NCBI GenBank assembly: GCA_947650285.1
Contig: CANTFL010001456.1
Span: 326,851-390,850 of the forward strand
Origin: Hyaloperonospora brassicae
Taxonomy: Eukaryota; Oomycota; Peronosporomycetes; Peronosporales; Peronosporaceae
Length of the DNA: 64,000 nt
Direction of reading: 5' to 3'
Below the pieces are notes generated by a model, which did no database searches, was not told the DNA's origin, and worked only from the letters and a program-made list of their open reading frames with translations. Within the stretch, counting starts at the first letter, position 1, and every line of letters starts with the position of its first letter. The position numbers and the translations under genes were made by a program. Shown piece by piece: positions 1 to 9,186 of this stretch.

Positions 1-219
1 CAATAACGAGGATGAGTTCAACTCAATATCACGCTGAATGACCACTAACTCGGAGAATTCTCCTGCCTGCAAGGCTTGGCTAAATTCGCCGTCAGACATC
101 TCGTCTAGCTCAACGATTTTATCCACGGATGGAAGAGTCTCAAGACTAATATTGCCATCGATCTGGCCAGTCAATCCATTGACAAGTGTATACAGTGTAT
201 AATTACTACTATCACTTCG
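1..219 (-). pseudogene. Ty3/Gypsy pol fragment (region leading into reverse transcriptase), element 1
   Basis: Read on the minus strand, this stretch is open in exactly the same frame as the protease ORF to its right, from which it is separated by a single TGA (220-222). The translation includes LVNGLTGQIDGNISLE and then a Glu/Asp-rich stretch ending in ELNSSSLL, which resembles the linker just upstream of reverse transcriptase in oomycete Gypsy polyproteins as I remember them. The RT domain itself lies beyond the left edge of the window. The frame re-opening directly after the TGA argues that the stop is a point mutation (CGA to TGA would suffice) and not a natural end. Family assignment is from recognition, not from a search. 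Confidence 0.6.
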
Positions 220-1506
220 TCACTTCTTAAACGTTGGGCGCTTCACAGTGGTCACCTTACGCTGGAATCGTTTCCTCAAAGAAACCTTACGCCTCTTAGA
301 GGCCGGGACAGCAAAGTCCCCATGGTTGCTATTCATCTTAGCACGCTCGATACGAGAGCTCATGTCTTGAGCGACATCTGGTGAAGTGTTACGTAACTCA
401 AACACTTCACCCAGTGGATTTACACGTACCACTTCACGTACATTATTCGGGCCTAGCCCTAAACACTCTGGCTTCTCGCCAACAATGTCATTACCGACAT
501 TCAGTGAGGTGCCACCTCGGCCGCCCTCACTCTGTGTAATTTCACGTGCCACCGCACTTATAGCATTAGGGCCTAGCCCTGAACACTCTGGCTTCTCGCC
601 ATCAATGTCATTACCGACATTCAGTGAGGTGCCACCTCGGCCGTCCTCACTCTGTGTATTTGTACGTGCCACCGCACTTACATCAGAGGAATTACATTCT
701 TGATGTTTCGGTCCTAGGTCAACCATGCTTGACGCATGCAGTGACTCAGTATCACAACGAGTATCACTCAACGGAGTATAACTCTCTCCAAACGCGTTAG
801 AAGAGCTCCGCTCAATATTTATGTCATCGACATTCGAGTTAAATAACTCTGACATACCAATGTCCAGCACATTGACATCTTCCGTCAATGGCTCGCGCAA
901 ATAGCGCTTTTGTTGCCTAGCAAAGGTGGGTTCATGACTCTCCAAAGCTTCGCTAGGAACATTGCGCGTGGCGCCTAAGGTCTTAGTCCTCCAATTAATC
1001 CATGGCTCATGGCGTTCAAGCCAAGCCATACCCAGGATGAGATCATATCTCGAATCCAAATCGAGGACGAGACAACGTTCAATGCTATCAAAGTCTAAAA
1101 ACTTCACACCTAAGTTCAACGGAACTTTAGGCACCGTGACGCGACTACCAGTCGCTAAACGAACGGTGATCGAATCACCTTCGTGCGCTTTGAGCGCTTC
1201 AGCGTATCGCTGACTTCCCTCAAGGAAACGACGTCGAGCATAGTTACATGATGCTCCTGAATTGATTAGAATCGACCACGGCTTCTCAAAGCCTTTTACT
1301 GTCGCCTCGGCGACTAACAAGCCAGGCTTGTATCCACGCTCTGTGCTGGCTGGCACAGCGCTAAGTGGGGCTAAGCCCTGTTTCACTTTATCTCGTAGAG
1401 ATGTGACAGAACTTAGTTCTACCCCAGTAGGGCGCCCCGCGCCTACTGGATGTCGACGATTCCCCGTGCCATACCAGGTTTCTGGTTGAGGCTGGGGTTT
1501 CGACTC
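220..1506 (-). pseudogene. Retroviral-type aspartic protease region of Gypsy element 1 (catalytic Asp lost)
   Basis: This minus-strand open frame encodes a pepsin-like retroelement protease followed by a long variable linker. The flap-side motif LDLDSRYDLILGMAWLERHEP is typical of the family. The active-site motif, normally D-S-G-A, reads ILINSGASCNYAR here: the catalytic Asp is Asn (AAT in place of GAT), so the enzyme should be dead. The frame stays open upstream of the first possible start (a GTG at 1384-1386) to about 1500, where it meets the zinc-knuckle frame in a -1 relation, so it was once part of a longer polyprotein. The C-terminal half carries two in-frame 40-residue repeats. The frame ends at a TGA (220-222) and re-opens immediately after it. 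Confidence 0.75.
449..688. repeat. Two-copy 120-bp tandem repeat inside the protease-linker frame
   Basis: Copies start at 449 and 569, each with the plus-strand block gggcctagccct. The 120-bp period is a multiple of three, so on the minus strand it gives two 40-residue repeats with GRGGTSLNVGNDI and GEKPEC in each. The copies differ by a few substitutions. A third partial copy trails off after about 660. Confidence 0.85.
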
Positions 1507-1661
1507 ATAGGAGTCGGCTGTTGCTTACGCAAGGGACAAGTGGGACGCAAGTTTTTAGTGCTTCCGCACATGTAACAGCGTCTCACATCCTGTCGTTGCT
1601 CCGCAACATGAAGCTCCGCTTCGCCTTCATCTTCAGCATGGCTGAGATCCATCGGTTCTGG
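1443..1661 (-). pseudogene. Gag C-terminal zinc knuckle of Gypsy element 1 (degenerate CCHC)
   Basis: This is a continuation of the gag frame after an in-frame TAG (1662-1664). It encodes an acidic spacer and then CYMCGSTKNLRPTC, which has the spacing of a retroviral zinc knuckle (C-x2-C-x4-H-x4-C) but with Asn in place of the zinc-binding His (AAC where CAC is expected). The knuckle would bind the element's RNA in the Gag particle. The frame ends in TAG at 1443-1445. The protease frame overlaps it in the -1 relation, and the heptamer AAACCCC (minus strand, 1494-1500) sits at the crossover in slippery-site phase. Given the other lesions, decay is the more likely explanation for the frame change. 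Confidence 0.65.
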
Positions 1662-2288
1662 CTAACAGTAAGCCGAAGTCCTCGCAGAGGCCGCCCTCGC
1701 AAAGCTTGGATTGTAACCATTCCAACCAAGTCTGGCCGACTTGAAGTTGTGCTCAGCATTTTGAGCGACGCTCACAGCTTCCTCAAAAGTAGAGGGATGA
1801 ACCCGAAAAACCTCGGTTCTGGCCACGCCAGTGCGGAGACCTTCCATGAAGACTGTCACGTAGACAGTCTCAGGGAGAGGGTCAGACTGCATAGCAGCCA
1901 TTAGAGTTCTCAACTCCTGGACATAGTCCGTTAACTCGCTCTTACCCTGACGGGTTGATAAGAAGCGTGATCGCACGCGATATGCCTGGTTAGGCGGCGA
2001 GAAAACTCGCATGAGGTCTAACTTGAGCGATTCCCACGTGGGAAATGCCAAATTGACCGAAGTGCCACACGTCAAAGCCCACTCTCTAGCTCTACCATCG
2101 AGCTTAGAGATGGCCAAAGAGACCCGCTGGTTCTCTAGTGAGATGAGACCAGAGTCCATGGCCATCTCAATCTCACGGATCCAGAGGGTCAAGTTTTCCC
2201 TCTCCTTCCCGGAGTAAAGTTTAACATCCACCCGAAGGGGACGAGGCTTAGCCTCTTCATGGTGGCATTGCCACGTAGCTTTCGGCAT
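1662..2288 (-). pseudogene. Gag capsid-like region, Ty3/Gypsy element 1
   Basis: The frame encodes about 208 residues matching the retrotransposon Gag core layout: a helical run with LWIREIEMAMDSG, then LDGRAREWALTC, FPTWESLKLDLMRVFSPP, and a C-terminal part with VFMEGLRTGVARTEVFR. Similar segments occur in the same order in the gag of the second element in this window (SGRAKTWSTG, FKSRLRQTFELP, VFMQGLADGPVRSHLFR). Gag would form the cytoplasmic particle in which reverse transcription takes place. The ATG at 2288 is probably internal, because the same frame continues upstream with stops. The frame is closed by TAG at 1662-1664 and then continues with the zinc knuckle. Confidence 0.75.
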
Positions 2289-2702
2289 AGCCGACGCTAC
2301 TTGGTTTTAAACCTAACCCAACAGGGCCGTTTCATACTGCATAAAGGCCTCGACTCGTGCATTGAGCACATCGGGACCCTGTGCAGCGAGAAACTTCACG
2401 TACTCAGGGCCTACGGCCGCGGTCAGCTTATCAAGCGCGACCTTCTGGACCTCAGAGAGGGGTGTGGATTGCTCCATCCTCACAGAGGATCAGTCGCAAC
2501 GACTCAGGCGTAGATTGACTACGAGTGCTACCAAGTGTAGCGGAGCTACACAGCTCCTTAAGTCAGAGGAAGACTTAACGCTCTTACGAGCAACTTTGGT
2601 TCTACGAACCCGACTCAGAGAGTCAACAAGCTCAGAGAGCTTACGGTCCCCGTTCCTAGAGGGACCAAACGATTCAAGAGAATCACAGCACAGAGTGCTC
2701 AA
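2289..2702 (-). pseudogene. Broken Gag N-terminal region, element 1
   Basis: The same frame as the gag core runs on here, interrupted by TGA (2490-2492), TAG (2313-2315) and a TAA just after. Between 2477 and 2313 there is a 54-codon ATG ORF starting MEQSTPLSEVQKVALDKL, a plausible gag N-terminus. Upstream of it a 70-codon segment, Ser/Arg-rich, is open to 2702. Either the MEQ methionine is the true start and the upstream part is leader, or both belonged to one protein. Multiple stops in one frame without frameshift point to substitution decay. Confidence 0.5.
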
Positions 2703-2768
2703 GAGTAGCTACCTTTGCAGGCGTTGCTAGCTCTTCCGATCAAGACGCCTCGCAAGGCACGTGTCTTA

Positions 2769-3009
2769 TGTTGATCAAAATAGGAACTGAATTTTATTTC
2801 TTCATGTAACCTAAAAGAACACCTTAGAACAACGTATTTAATCTGCCCTAAATAACCTCTTAAAAGATCTCGCAATCAATTGATGACAGACATCAGTCTT
2901 CAACAATTGATACACTCACTGTGTTCTAAAATTACTTTATAGGGTACCCCCCTCTCTTGTGTGCACCACACCTATCTTGGACTATCAGCCGACGTGTAAC
3001 CCCGTTACA
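2769..3009 (-). mobile_element. 5' LTR of Gypsy element 1 (approximate ends)
   Basis: In the minus-strand direction the sequence opens with TGTAACGGGGTTACACG at 3009, the same TGTAAC start as the LTRs of the second element, and ends near TTGATCAACA at about 2769 just before the gag leader, giving about 241 bp. A TATA-like ctataaag lies inside it on the minus strand. The partner LTR would be left of the window, so the ends cannot be confirmed by comparison and no target duplication can be checked. Confidence 0.55.
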
Positions 3010-3124
3010 AGTGTGCAGGCATTGAAGTCATCAATAAGAGCTAAACAGAAAGAATTGATCCATTGAGGTTACTGATAGGATTAACGTTCTAAAGTATCCA
3101 ACCTGAAATAGGAAGGGAAATACT

Positions 3125-3415
3125 ATCCAACAAAAGTAGACTGACATTAACAGCAACCGCAGCAGCAACAACAGCAGTAGCATTATTAACAGAGCAACAA
3201 CAACAACTGCAACCGCAGCACCTACAACAACAATCGCAGCAGCAATAGCAGTAGAATCATCAACAATATATACTGAAACGACAACATCAACCGCATCGCC
3301 TACAGCAACAAGCAGCAACAACAGCAGCAACAACAGCAGCAGCAACATCAACAATAGCAACTGAAATAACAATAACAAAAGCATTAACATTGATATCAAC
3401 ATCATTAGCACCGAC
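3125..3415. repeat. Degenerate CAR/ACA trinucleotide low-complexity tract
   Basis: About 290 bp are dominated by imperfect cag/caa/aac triplets. The opposite strand therefore reads as a poly-Leu/Val frame, which is a composition artefact and not a gene. Confidence 0.85.
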
Positions 3416-4663
3416 TGACTGTGTTTACCGGCCGCGACCGATGATACGAGATGCGTTTGAGTCCTCCTATTTCGCGTCTGCGCCTGCAACTGGTGGACGC
3501 AAACGCAGCACGCCCGCAACTGGTGGATGACCCGCAGCGCGCCCGCAGCAGAACCCTCTCCGCGGCTTCCCAAACAGGGCAGGGGTTGGTCACGGCCGTA
3601 CAATGGGAAATGGTAATTGATAAGAGACGTGTGGTTGTATGCGTGACACATCAACGTGATTATAATAGGACGTGGAGCAATTATACTTTACAATTGTCTA
3701 AGGCATTTTAAACTTTCGTCATTAAATAGGGCTTTTGTTCTTTTTCCTTTATTTGATCTAAATAAAAGCTTAATGACAAATTGCGCAATTAAATACCAAT
3801 TAAAAAATTTATTTAGCGATGTATTAGTCCAAGCACTATTTAAAAATAAATATCGATAATAATAAATATGAAAATAATATGTGTCTGTATTCTTTAGATA
3901 AAAAACAGAACTATATAGTGTCAAATCTATTATAATGGATGATGAATAAGTGCTCTAAATTGAAATTGAAGTTTATATTAATCTTGGAAATATAAAAACT
4001 TTTGCCATTCAATAAACAATTAGGTTAAAAATTCAACCTCAAAATTCTAATTTATCTGATGGTGATTGTGCGAAAGAATCTAACAGTTAATAATATCAAT
4101 ATTTATATCGACTTTGATGACTATTTACTCGATTGATGAGTTGCTTATTAGGCTGATATCAGCTTCATAGACTCATGCTCTAATAGTGGCTCGTAAAAAT
4201 TTCAATATTTGCGTAAAATCCCGGCACAAACTATAAACGTCCCGTGATGTAATAATTCATTTATCACATATGATGTCTCCTATAAACATCAAAAGTTGTT
4301 TCCCGCGATAGCCAGTAGACAGTTGGGGCTCATTCGACTACACTACATATCAATTTATTACATGTCACAATAAGTTGTATAAGTTCTGTGAGAAAACTTC
4401 TATGATTGCCCTGTGTAAATATGAATAGGAACTATTATTGTGATATTGACCGTTGAATCCAATAGCTCATATAGAAAGTGTAATGAAACTTTATCCATCA
4501 AGTGATACGTCAGCACAATTATTGAAGTAATTACTCATGACTGATATTCTTGCTCTACTAAAATCTTATATTAGATTTCTAAACAATGCGATGTATCCGA
4601 TCGATCACGTTTTAAATGAGAATTCAGCCGACCGATTGTCTAGCTATAATAATTTATCGCTTT
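3416..4663. other. Non-coding, AT-rich after 3600; nothing recognised
   Basis: A short GC-richer piece (3420-3610) with a repeated 'caactggtgga' motif passes into AT-rich DNA. I see no credible ORF, RNA gene or mobile-element end. Confidence 0.5.
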
Positions 4664-4948
4664 AACTAGTCGGATTTTGACTTGTCGAAATTGAACTTGT
4701 CAAGTTCGGACTCGTCGATATCTATATCATCGAAGTAAGAAACGTCGAAATCAGACTTGTCGATGCTGGAATATCGAAAAATGACTCGTCGAGGTTAGAA
4801 TATTGAATATTGATTCGTCGAGTTCATATTTTACGAGATTATTGTATTCGAGGGTACATTCGTCGAGGACATACTCATCGAGTTTCGAATCGCTGAACTT
4901 CAACTCGCTAAATTTTGACATTTCGAGTTTAAACTCATTAAGTTACGA
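4664..4948 (+). repeat. 15-bp degenerate minisatellite (about 19 units), pentapeptide-like reading
   Basis: From aactagtcggatttt onward the sequence steps in 15-bp units of the type (g/a)ac-ttg-tcg-ann-tyn, with the core cgtcgag or ttgtcgaa recurring at 15-bp spacing; phase slips occur at about 4770-4800. Because 15 is a multiple of three, the clean units read as five-residue repeats such as DLSKL-NLSSS-DSSIS, like those of pentapeptide-repeat proteins. Stops and slips mean it is not a functional gene now. A second locus of the same kind lies at 27728-27907. Confidence 0.7.
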
Positions 4949-5021
4949 CCCACCGATGAATATTAGATTTGCGTATAAAACCAGAACTAATTTCGATGCA
5001 TCGCAACTCTCCCGTTCAAAA

Positions 5022-5405
5022 TTAAAACTGATGACACGAGAATTTCGACCGATTCGCATCGCGTCTATTAGTCCTTCGCCCGTGTCGGTAGCTCTGGTGC
5101 TGTGCCATGGTTCGTAGACGTGTTGTCATCGTGTCATAAAACCTGAGTTGGTTATACTCATCTGGTATTCCCCCGGGGAGACGATGCCTCATCATTATCG
5201 CTCTCGACGCGGTCCATCTAGACGTGACGGTTTGACCTGATGAGGCGTCACCGCGGTAGCCTGTCTCATATTCTGTGGGACTCCCCCTATCGGTGTCGGC
5301 GGTTTCTTTCACGTCTTGGTATGCAGAGTTAAGCTTCGTATCACCCCCATCCGCCGCCATGTTCATCGTTACCTGTGGCCCCGGTGGAGGAAACAGTTGT
5401 TCCAT
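5022..5405 (-). CDS. Hypothetical ORF (127 residues), doubtful
   Basis: An ATG-started minus-strand frame begins MEQLFPPPGPQVTMNM and is hydrophilic, rich in Thr, Arg and Asp, with no signal peptide, membrane segment or motif that I recognise. Its start is 64 bp left of the 5' LTR of Gypsy element 2, so that insertion would have separated it from any promoter. The first 95 residues look more protein-like than the Arg/His-rich tail. It could be the start of an older gene or of a retroelement gag that the insertion truncated, or a chance ORF. Confidence 0.25.
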   Translation of the reverse strand: MEQLFPPPGPQVTMNMAADGGDTKLNSAYQDVKETADTDRGSPTEYETGYRGDASSGQTVTSRWTASRAIMMRHRLPGGIPDEYNQLRFYDTMTTRLRTMAQHQSYRHGRRTNRRDANRSKFSCHQF

Positions 5406-5468
5406 TATTTAGTGAAGACATTGACGCGCTCCGGTCTTTCGCCCAGATCCGTCGGGTGAGGTGGTGGA

Positions 5469-5860
5469 TGTAACAGGGCAGGTCGTTACATGGAATTGTC
5501 ACTTTGAGGAAAGTGACAATAAAGAATATGAAGTTGGATATTCTTTGAACAATATCACTAATAGTGGTAATATTGATGGGTCGACCAAAGAGTCTGTTTA
5601 TTGGTTGATATCTTGATGATATCAACCCACCAATCGCCGCAAGACGCGCGCAATGAGTGGTGACGAGACGTCACCATACACTCAGTTATATTAACATAAT
5701 TAAGTTAAGTCAAACAGAGAGACAGTAGTCAAAAGACTTAATTATATTTATACAACAGTTCTGCTTTTACCCTACCTACGATTCCTCGCTTGCCACGTGT
5801 ACGTCTGTCGGGGCACCGATACCCTTGCGTTAAGTTCACGCAAGGGTGTGCCCCGTTACA
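5469..5860 (+). repeat. 5' LTR of element 2
   Basis: It is 392 bp, begins TGTAAC and ends GTTACA. It shares nearly its whole length with 13080-13470 and 36912-37302. It holds a series of hairpins: 5495-5520 (11-bp arms), 5521-5546 (9-bp), 5550-5575, 5603-5627 (10-bp), 5658-5676 (8-bp) and the terminal hairpin at 5810-5854. Confidence 0.92.
5810..5854 (+). promoter_or_regulatory. Terminal LTR hairpin, 17-bp stem
   Basis: GGGGCAC-cgat-ACCCTTGCGT pairs with ACGCAAGGGT-GTGCCCC around a 7-nt loop, leaving a 4-nt bulge. The same structure is at 13420-13464 and, with one mismatch, in the solo LTR at 37252-37296. It ends six bases before the LTR end, a place where 3'-end processing or R-region structure could matter; no function is shown. 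Confidence 0.75.
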
Positions 5861-5862
5861 CC

Positions 5863-5880
5863 TGGTAGTACTATGTAGTC
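5863..5880 (+). other. Candidate primer binding site
   Basis: Two bases after the LTR comes TGGTAGTACTATG. TGGTA is the complement of a tRNA ending in UACCA, as in initiator tRNA-Met primers; the match beyond these bases is not evident by eye. Confidence 0.35.
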
Positions 5881-5917
5881 CTTCCAAGGACCACAACATC
5901 CAACATGAACATGTTGG

Positions 5918-6981
5918 ATGATGAAGAGACCTTTCACGCCACGCGTGAAGGGTTTACCCGATTTGAGTGACATCGAATGGGGTGCGGTAGAACGAATGAG
6001 TTCTACCGTAGGCGAATTCGCCATTTGCGCCATGTGGAAGTGTCTAGACAGAGACCAACAACATGCGGCTATCGCCAAGTTCATTCAAAATGAACTTGCC
6101 ATCGAGAGGGAGAAAGTAGCCTTGCTTAACCAGAAAGGCTCTCAACAGGCCGAGCAGTTAAGTGAATTCGGTGCTCAACAGACGGAGCTGTTGAGACAGC
6201 AGCAATTCCATGCTGATGTGGGTGGGACGGCGCATGCGCGTCGTCCCGAGGTCATGAAAGTTGACATCTCCAAGTACAGTGGAGTCCCGGAGGACTCCCT
6301 GTTACTATGTTTTGTAGAACTCGACAGAGCCCTAAGGGCTCGTCGCGTCGAGGATGAGAAAATGAAACTCACATTTGCTCAGACCCACTTGTCAGGGCGT
6401 GCCAAAACTTGGTCCACGGGACTCGAGAGTAGCGATCCAAATGTGTTTAGGTCTCTAGATGACTTCAAGTCCCGGCTCAGACAAACATTTGAGCTGCCAC
6501 GGGCTGAGTCCAGGGCTCGTTCAGAGCTCCTGAAACTCAAGCAGGGTAAGCGTGATGTGCACGCTTACGCACAACATATACGACTCCTCGCGAGTAGTAT
6601 AACTGCTAACCCAGTACATGAACACACGTTGATTACGGTGTTCATGCAAGGGCTCGCAGATGGGCCCGTCAGGAGTCACCTGTTCCGCCTTGAGCTAAAT
6701 TCGCTGGAAGATGCGATATCAGCCGCGGAACAGGAAGACTTTAGCATGAGACAGGCAATGCTAGCTCAAACTCTTATCGTCCACTGAGACGACAAGAGAT
6801 CGGAGGTCCAGAACCAATGGACCTCTGTCTATCATGAGAGCGAGATACCTCGCTCTTCGAACAACAAGCGATTGCAGAGGTGCAATCGCTGTCCGAAGTT
6901 AGGGCACTACGCATACGAGTGTAGTACTCCACGCCCAGTACCAAACAGTACTGAGCGAAATGGACGGCCATTTACGAAATA
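5918..6981 (+). pseudogene. gag of element 2 (one premature stop; zinc knuckle intact)
   Basis: The frame encodes a basic/Leu start, a Gln-rich helical segment (NQKGSQQAEQLSEF, residues about 72-90, probably coiled coil), then the Gag core with TFAQTHLSGRAKTWSTG, FKSRLRQTFELPRAE and VFMQGLADGPVRSHLFR. A TGA at 6785-6787 stops it, but the same frame carries on and reaches CNRCPKLGHYAYEC, a perfect C-x2-C-x4-H-x4-C knuckle, before TAG at 6979-6981. The intact knuckle shows that the TGA is a lesion. ATG at 5918 is used because it follows the leader and is the first in frame; a second ATG follows directly. Pol continues in another frame with no overlap, so an indel probably separates them. Confidence 0.8.
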
Positions 6982-6996
6982 GGGCAATGGGCGTAG

Positions 6997-7659
6997 TACC
7001 AACGCTGTTGTGAAGCCGCAACAGCGAGACGGACCATCAAAAAATGGTCGGGGTCAGTAGGGGCGGAGCGCCCTACTGATCCAGCAACCTCAAGAGAATT
7101 TGCAAATCTCTTGACGAAAGTTGCTCCAGATACACGATCATTGTGTGTCTCTGCACCTGGTGATGACGTTTCGCTCATCACCTTGAAGTTGGAAGCGAAA
7201 AATGATTTGTCGCTTCGTGCCCAAGTAGACTGTGGGGCGCCGAAAAACTTTGTTCGTCGCCAGTCACTAGAGGGTCGTAGGCTCAAGTTCGTTGAGCGCG
7301 ACATTCCCCTCACGAGGATGACGGTGCGCCTTGCAACAGGCGCATCGATAACCGTTGAGAAACGTGTAGTAGGAATCCACTACACGTTAGAGGGCGAACA
7401 GTATGATGATGACTTCATCGTACTAGATTTGGATGACAAATTTGATGTCATCCTGGGATTACCTTGGCTCAGAAGGTACGAGCCAAGAGTGAGCTGGCAG
7501 CATCGATCCGTGAAGATGCCTGTCGCTTGTTCATCAGATGGCCATCTGATAAGCATCTTGGAGCGTCCACAAGCGTGTGGATGTTCTGCGAGTGATTGCG
7601 ATGGCCTTACTTGCGGTACGGTCGTTAGCACGACTGCACAAGACCACAGTGTAGTCTGA
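6997..7659 (+). pseudogene. Protease domain of element 2
   Basis: This frame opens right after a TAG at 6994-6996 and has no convincing ATG; it must be read as part of a Gag-Pol protein. The active site is AQVDCGAPKNFVR, with the catalytic Asp kept (D-C-G-A replaces the commoner D-S-G-A), and the second signature is FDVILGLPWLRRYEP. It would cleave the polyprotein inside the particle. The C-terminal part has a Cys cluster (CGCSASDCDGLTC) of unknown meaning. It stops at TGA 7657-7659, after which about 190 bp have no long frame before the next polyprotein piece. Confidence 0.75.
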
Positions 7660-7850
7660 TCACTACACTGTGGACCAAGCTCCCGGCGGCTGTACAGAAG
7701 TACAGGCAGCGCCGAAGGTCCACCACTCGAATAAGTCGAGTGGACCGGGACATGGATGCATGCCTAGCGGGCAGCATCTTTAGAAGTAAGAAACCTGTTG
7801 CCCCCAAAGCGCAACATGGAAATCCTAGGTCGACTGGATAGTCGACCGTA

Positions 7851-8252
7851 ATGGATCGGTGTCTGACTGTGGTTGCACAGCCACAGTCGGAAGACGTCGA
7901 GGGAATTAGTTCCCACGTACTTGAGGAAGGAATTTCTCAAGAGTCACTTGCTGAGGGATCAAGCCCTCAGCAACCTGAGGAAGAAAGTTCCCAGGAAGAA
8001 ACCGAGACGTTGAACGTCTTCGTTAATGACGGATCAAGCGTAGGCGCTTATACGCTTGATCTGATTGTGCCTCCGAAGTCAACTTCGGAGATAACTCAGT
8101 TGCCAACAGCTAGAACCGAAACGGTTCTTGCGTGATCTGCGTAGTGGCAAAGTCAAGCAGATCTGCATACTCGTCACGGAGGATGAGTATGTGGCCGATA
8201 TTCGGTCAGCAACAGTATTTGCTGAGAACGTCGGTTTCTTGGCAGCTCATCG
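7851..8252 (+). pseudogene. Protease-RT linker of element 2, frame-broken
   Basis: Two overlapping frames carry the linker: 7851-8135 (acidic, Ser/Glu/Gln-rich, with SSPQQPEEESSQEETETL) and then, in a different frame from 8128 to about 8240, VRDLRSGKVKQICILVTEDEYVADIRSATV. The second is the recognisable segment upstream of RT in this polyprotein family, as I recall it. An indel near 8130 and another near 8235 are needed to join them to RT. Confidence 0.55.
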
Positions 8253-9186
8253 ATGGACGAAAGTGTCCTCGATGAGAAGACTCGGATTGAGCGATACCCG
8301 TCTCAATCCTGGGAGTCACTTCAGGCAAATCCTTTGTATAAGGATTTGATCGAATTCAGGGACGTGTTCCCTGAATCCGTACCTTGCGAGTTGCCTAAGG
8401 ACAAAGGCACTCGACACGAGATCGAGCTCAAACCGGGTTCGAATTACTGTGTCAGTGAAGCAGTGGCTACTGTCTCGTGAACAAGTACTAGCGATCGACA
8501 AGTTCTTTGCCGATCGCTTAGCAGCGGGCCATGTGAGGGAATCAACATCCCCTCACAGCTCTCCGACCTTCTGTGTGCGAAAGGCCACAGGAGGATGGCG
8601 GATAGTGCACGCATTCAACAGATTGAATGCTGCAACGGTACCGGCTCAGACGCCAATACCGAGGAAGGACGTAATCATAGATGGTATGTCAAAGAGTACT
8701 ATCTTTTTGTCCATGGATCTGATGGATGTATTCTTTCAGATCCTCATGCGTGGACGGGACGTCCCGTTCACAGCAGTGAGTACCTCTAGCGGGATGCTGT
8801 GGGAGTGGCTAGTGATGCCACAGGGGCTGAGTAATGCCCCTGCAACATTCAACAGATGTGTCACAAATCTGTTGAGACCGGTGCGAGACTTCGCACCGAG
8901 TTACTTCGACGATGTGTTCGTCCATAGCCGGGCTATGGACGGAAAGACTGACGGTGAAGTTCACAGAACTCACGTTCGTCAGGTTCTTCAACTTATGCGC
9001 AAGCATAAGTTGTACTCCAACCTCAAGAAGTGTGTATTCGCGGCTAGCGAAATAACACTTCTTGGGTACATCGTGGGTAAACACAGCGTACGCCCTGATC
9101 CCGAAAAGATCAAGGCGATCACTGACTGGCCAGTGCCAGTCGATGTCAAGGGACTAAGAAAGTTCCTTGGTCTAGCGGCGTACTAG
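8253..9186 (+). pseudogene. Reverse transcriptase of element 2 (one frameshift, TAG at end)
   Basis: The N-terminal part (8253 to about 8455) reads SMDESVLDEKTRIERY ... DVFPESVPCELPKDKG ... IELKPGSNYCV. The frame then shifts and 8449-9186 continues with KQWLLSREQ, VRKATGGWRIVHAFNRLN, FLSMDLMDVFFQI, VMPQGLSNAPATFNR, SYFDDVFVHS and TLLGYIVGKHSVRPDPEKI. These are the RT motifs in order, and the Y-x-D-D catalytic box is intact (YFDD). It would copy the element RNA into DNA. A TAG (9184-9186) interrupts it at KFLGLAAY, just where the connection to RNase H begins; the following sequence is shifted. Confidence 0.88.

Noticed and set aside
386..703. Plus-strand frame of 105 codons in element 1
   Set aside because: Shadow of the protease-linker frame; its repeats are the same 120-bp duplication.
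3031..3654. 207-codon minus-strand frame with poly-Leu/Val membrane-like stretches
   Set aside because: The hydrophobic runs are the complement of CAG/CAA-type low-complexity DNA.
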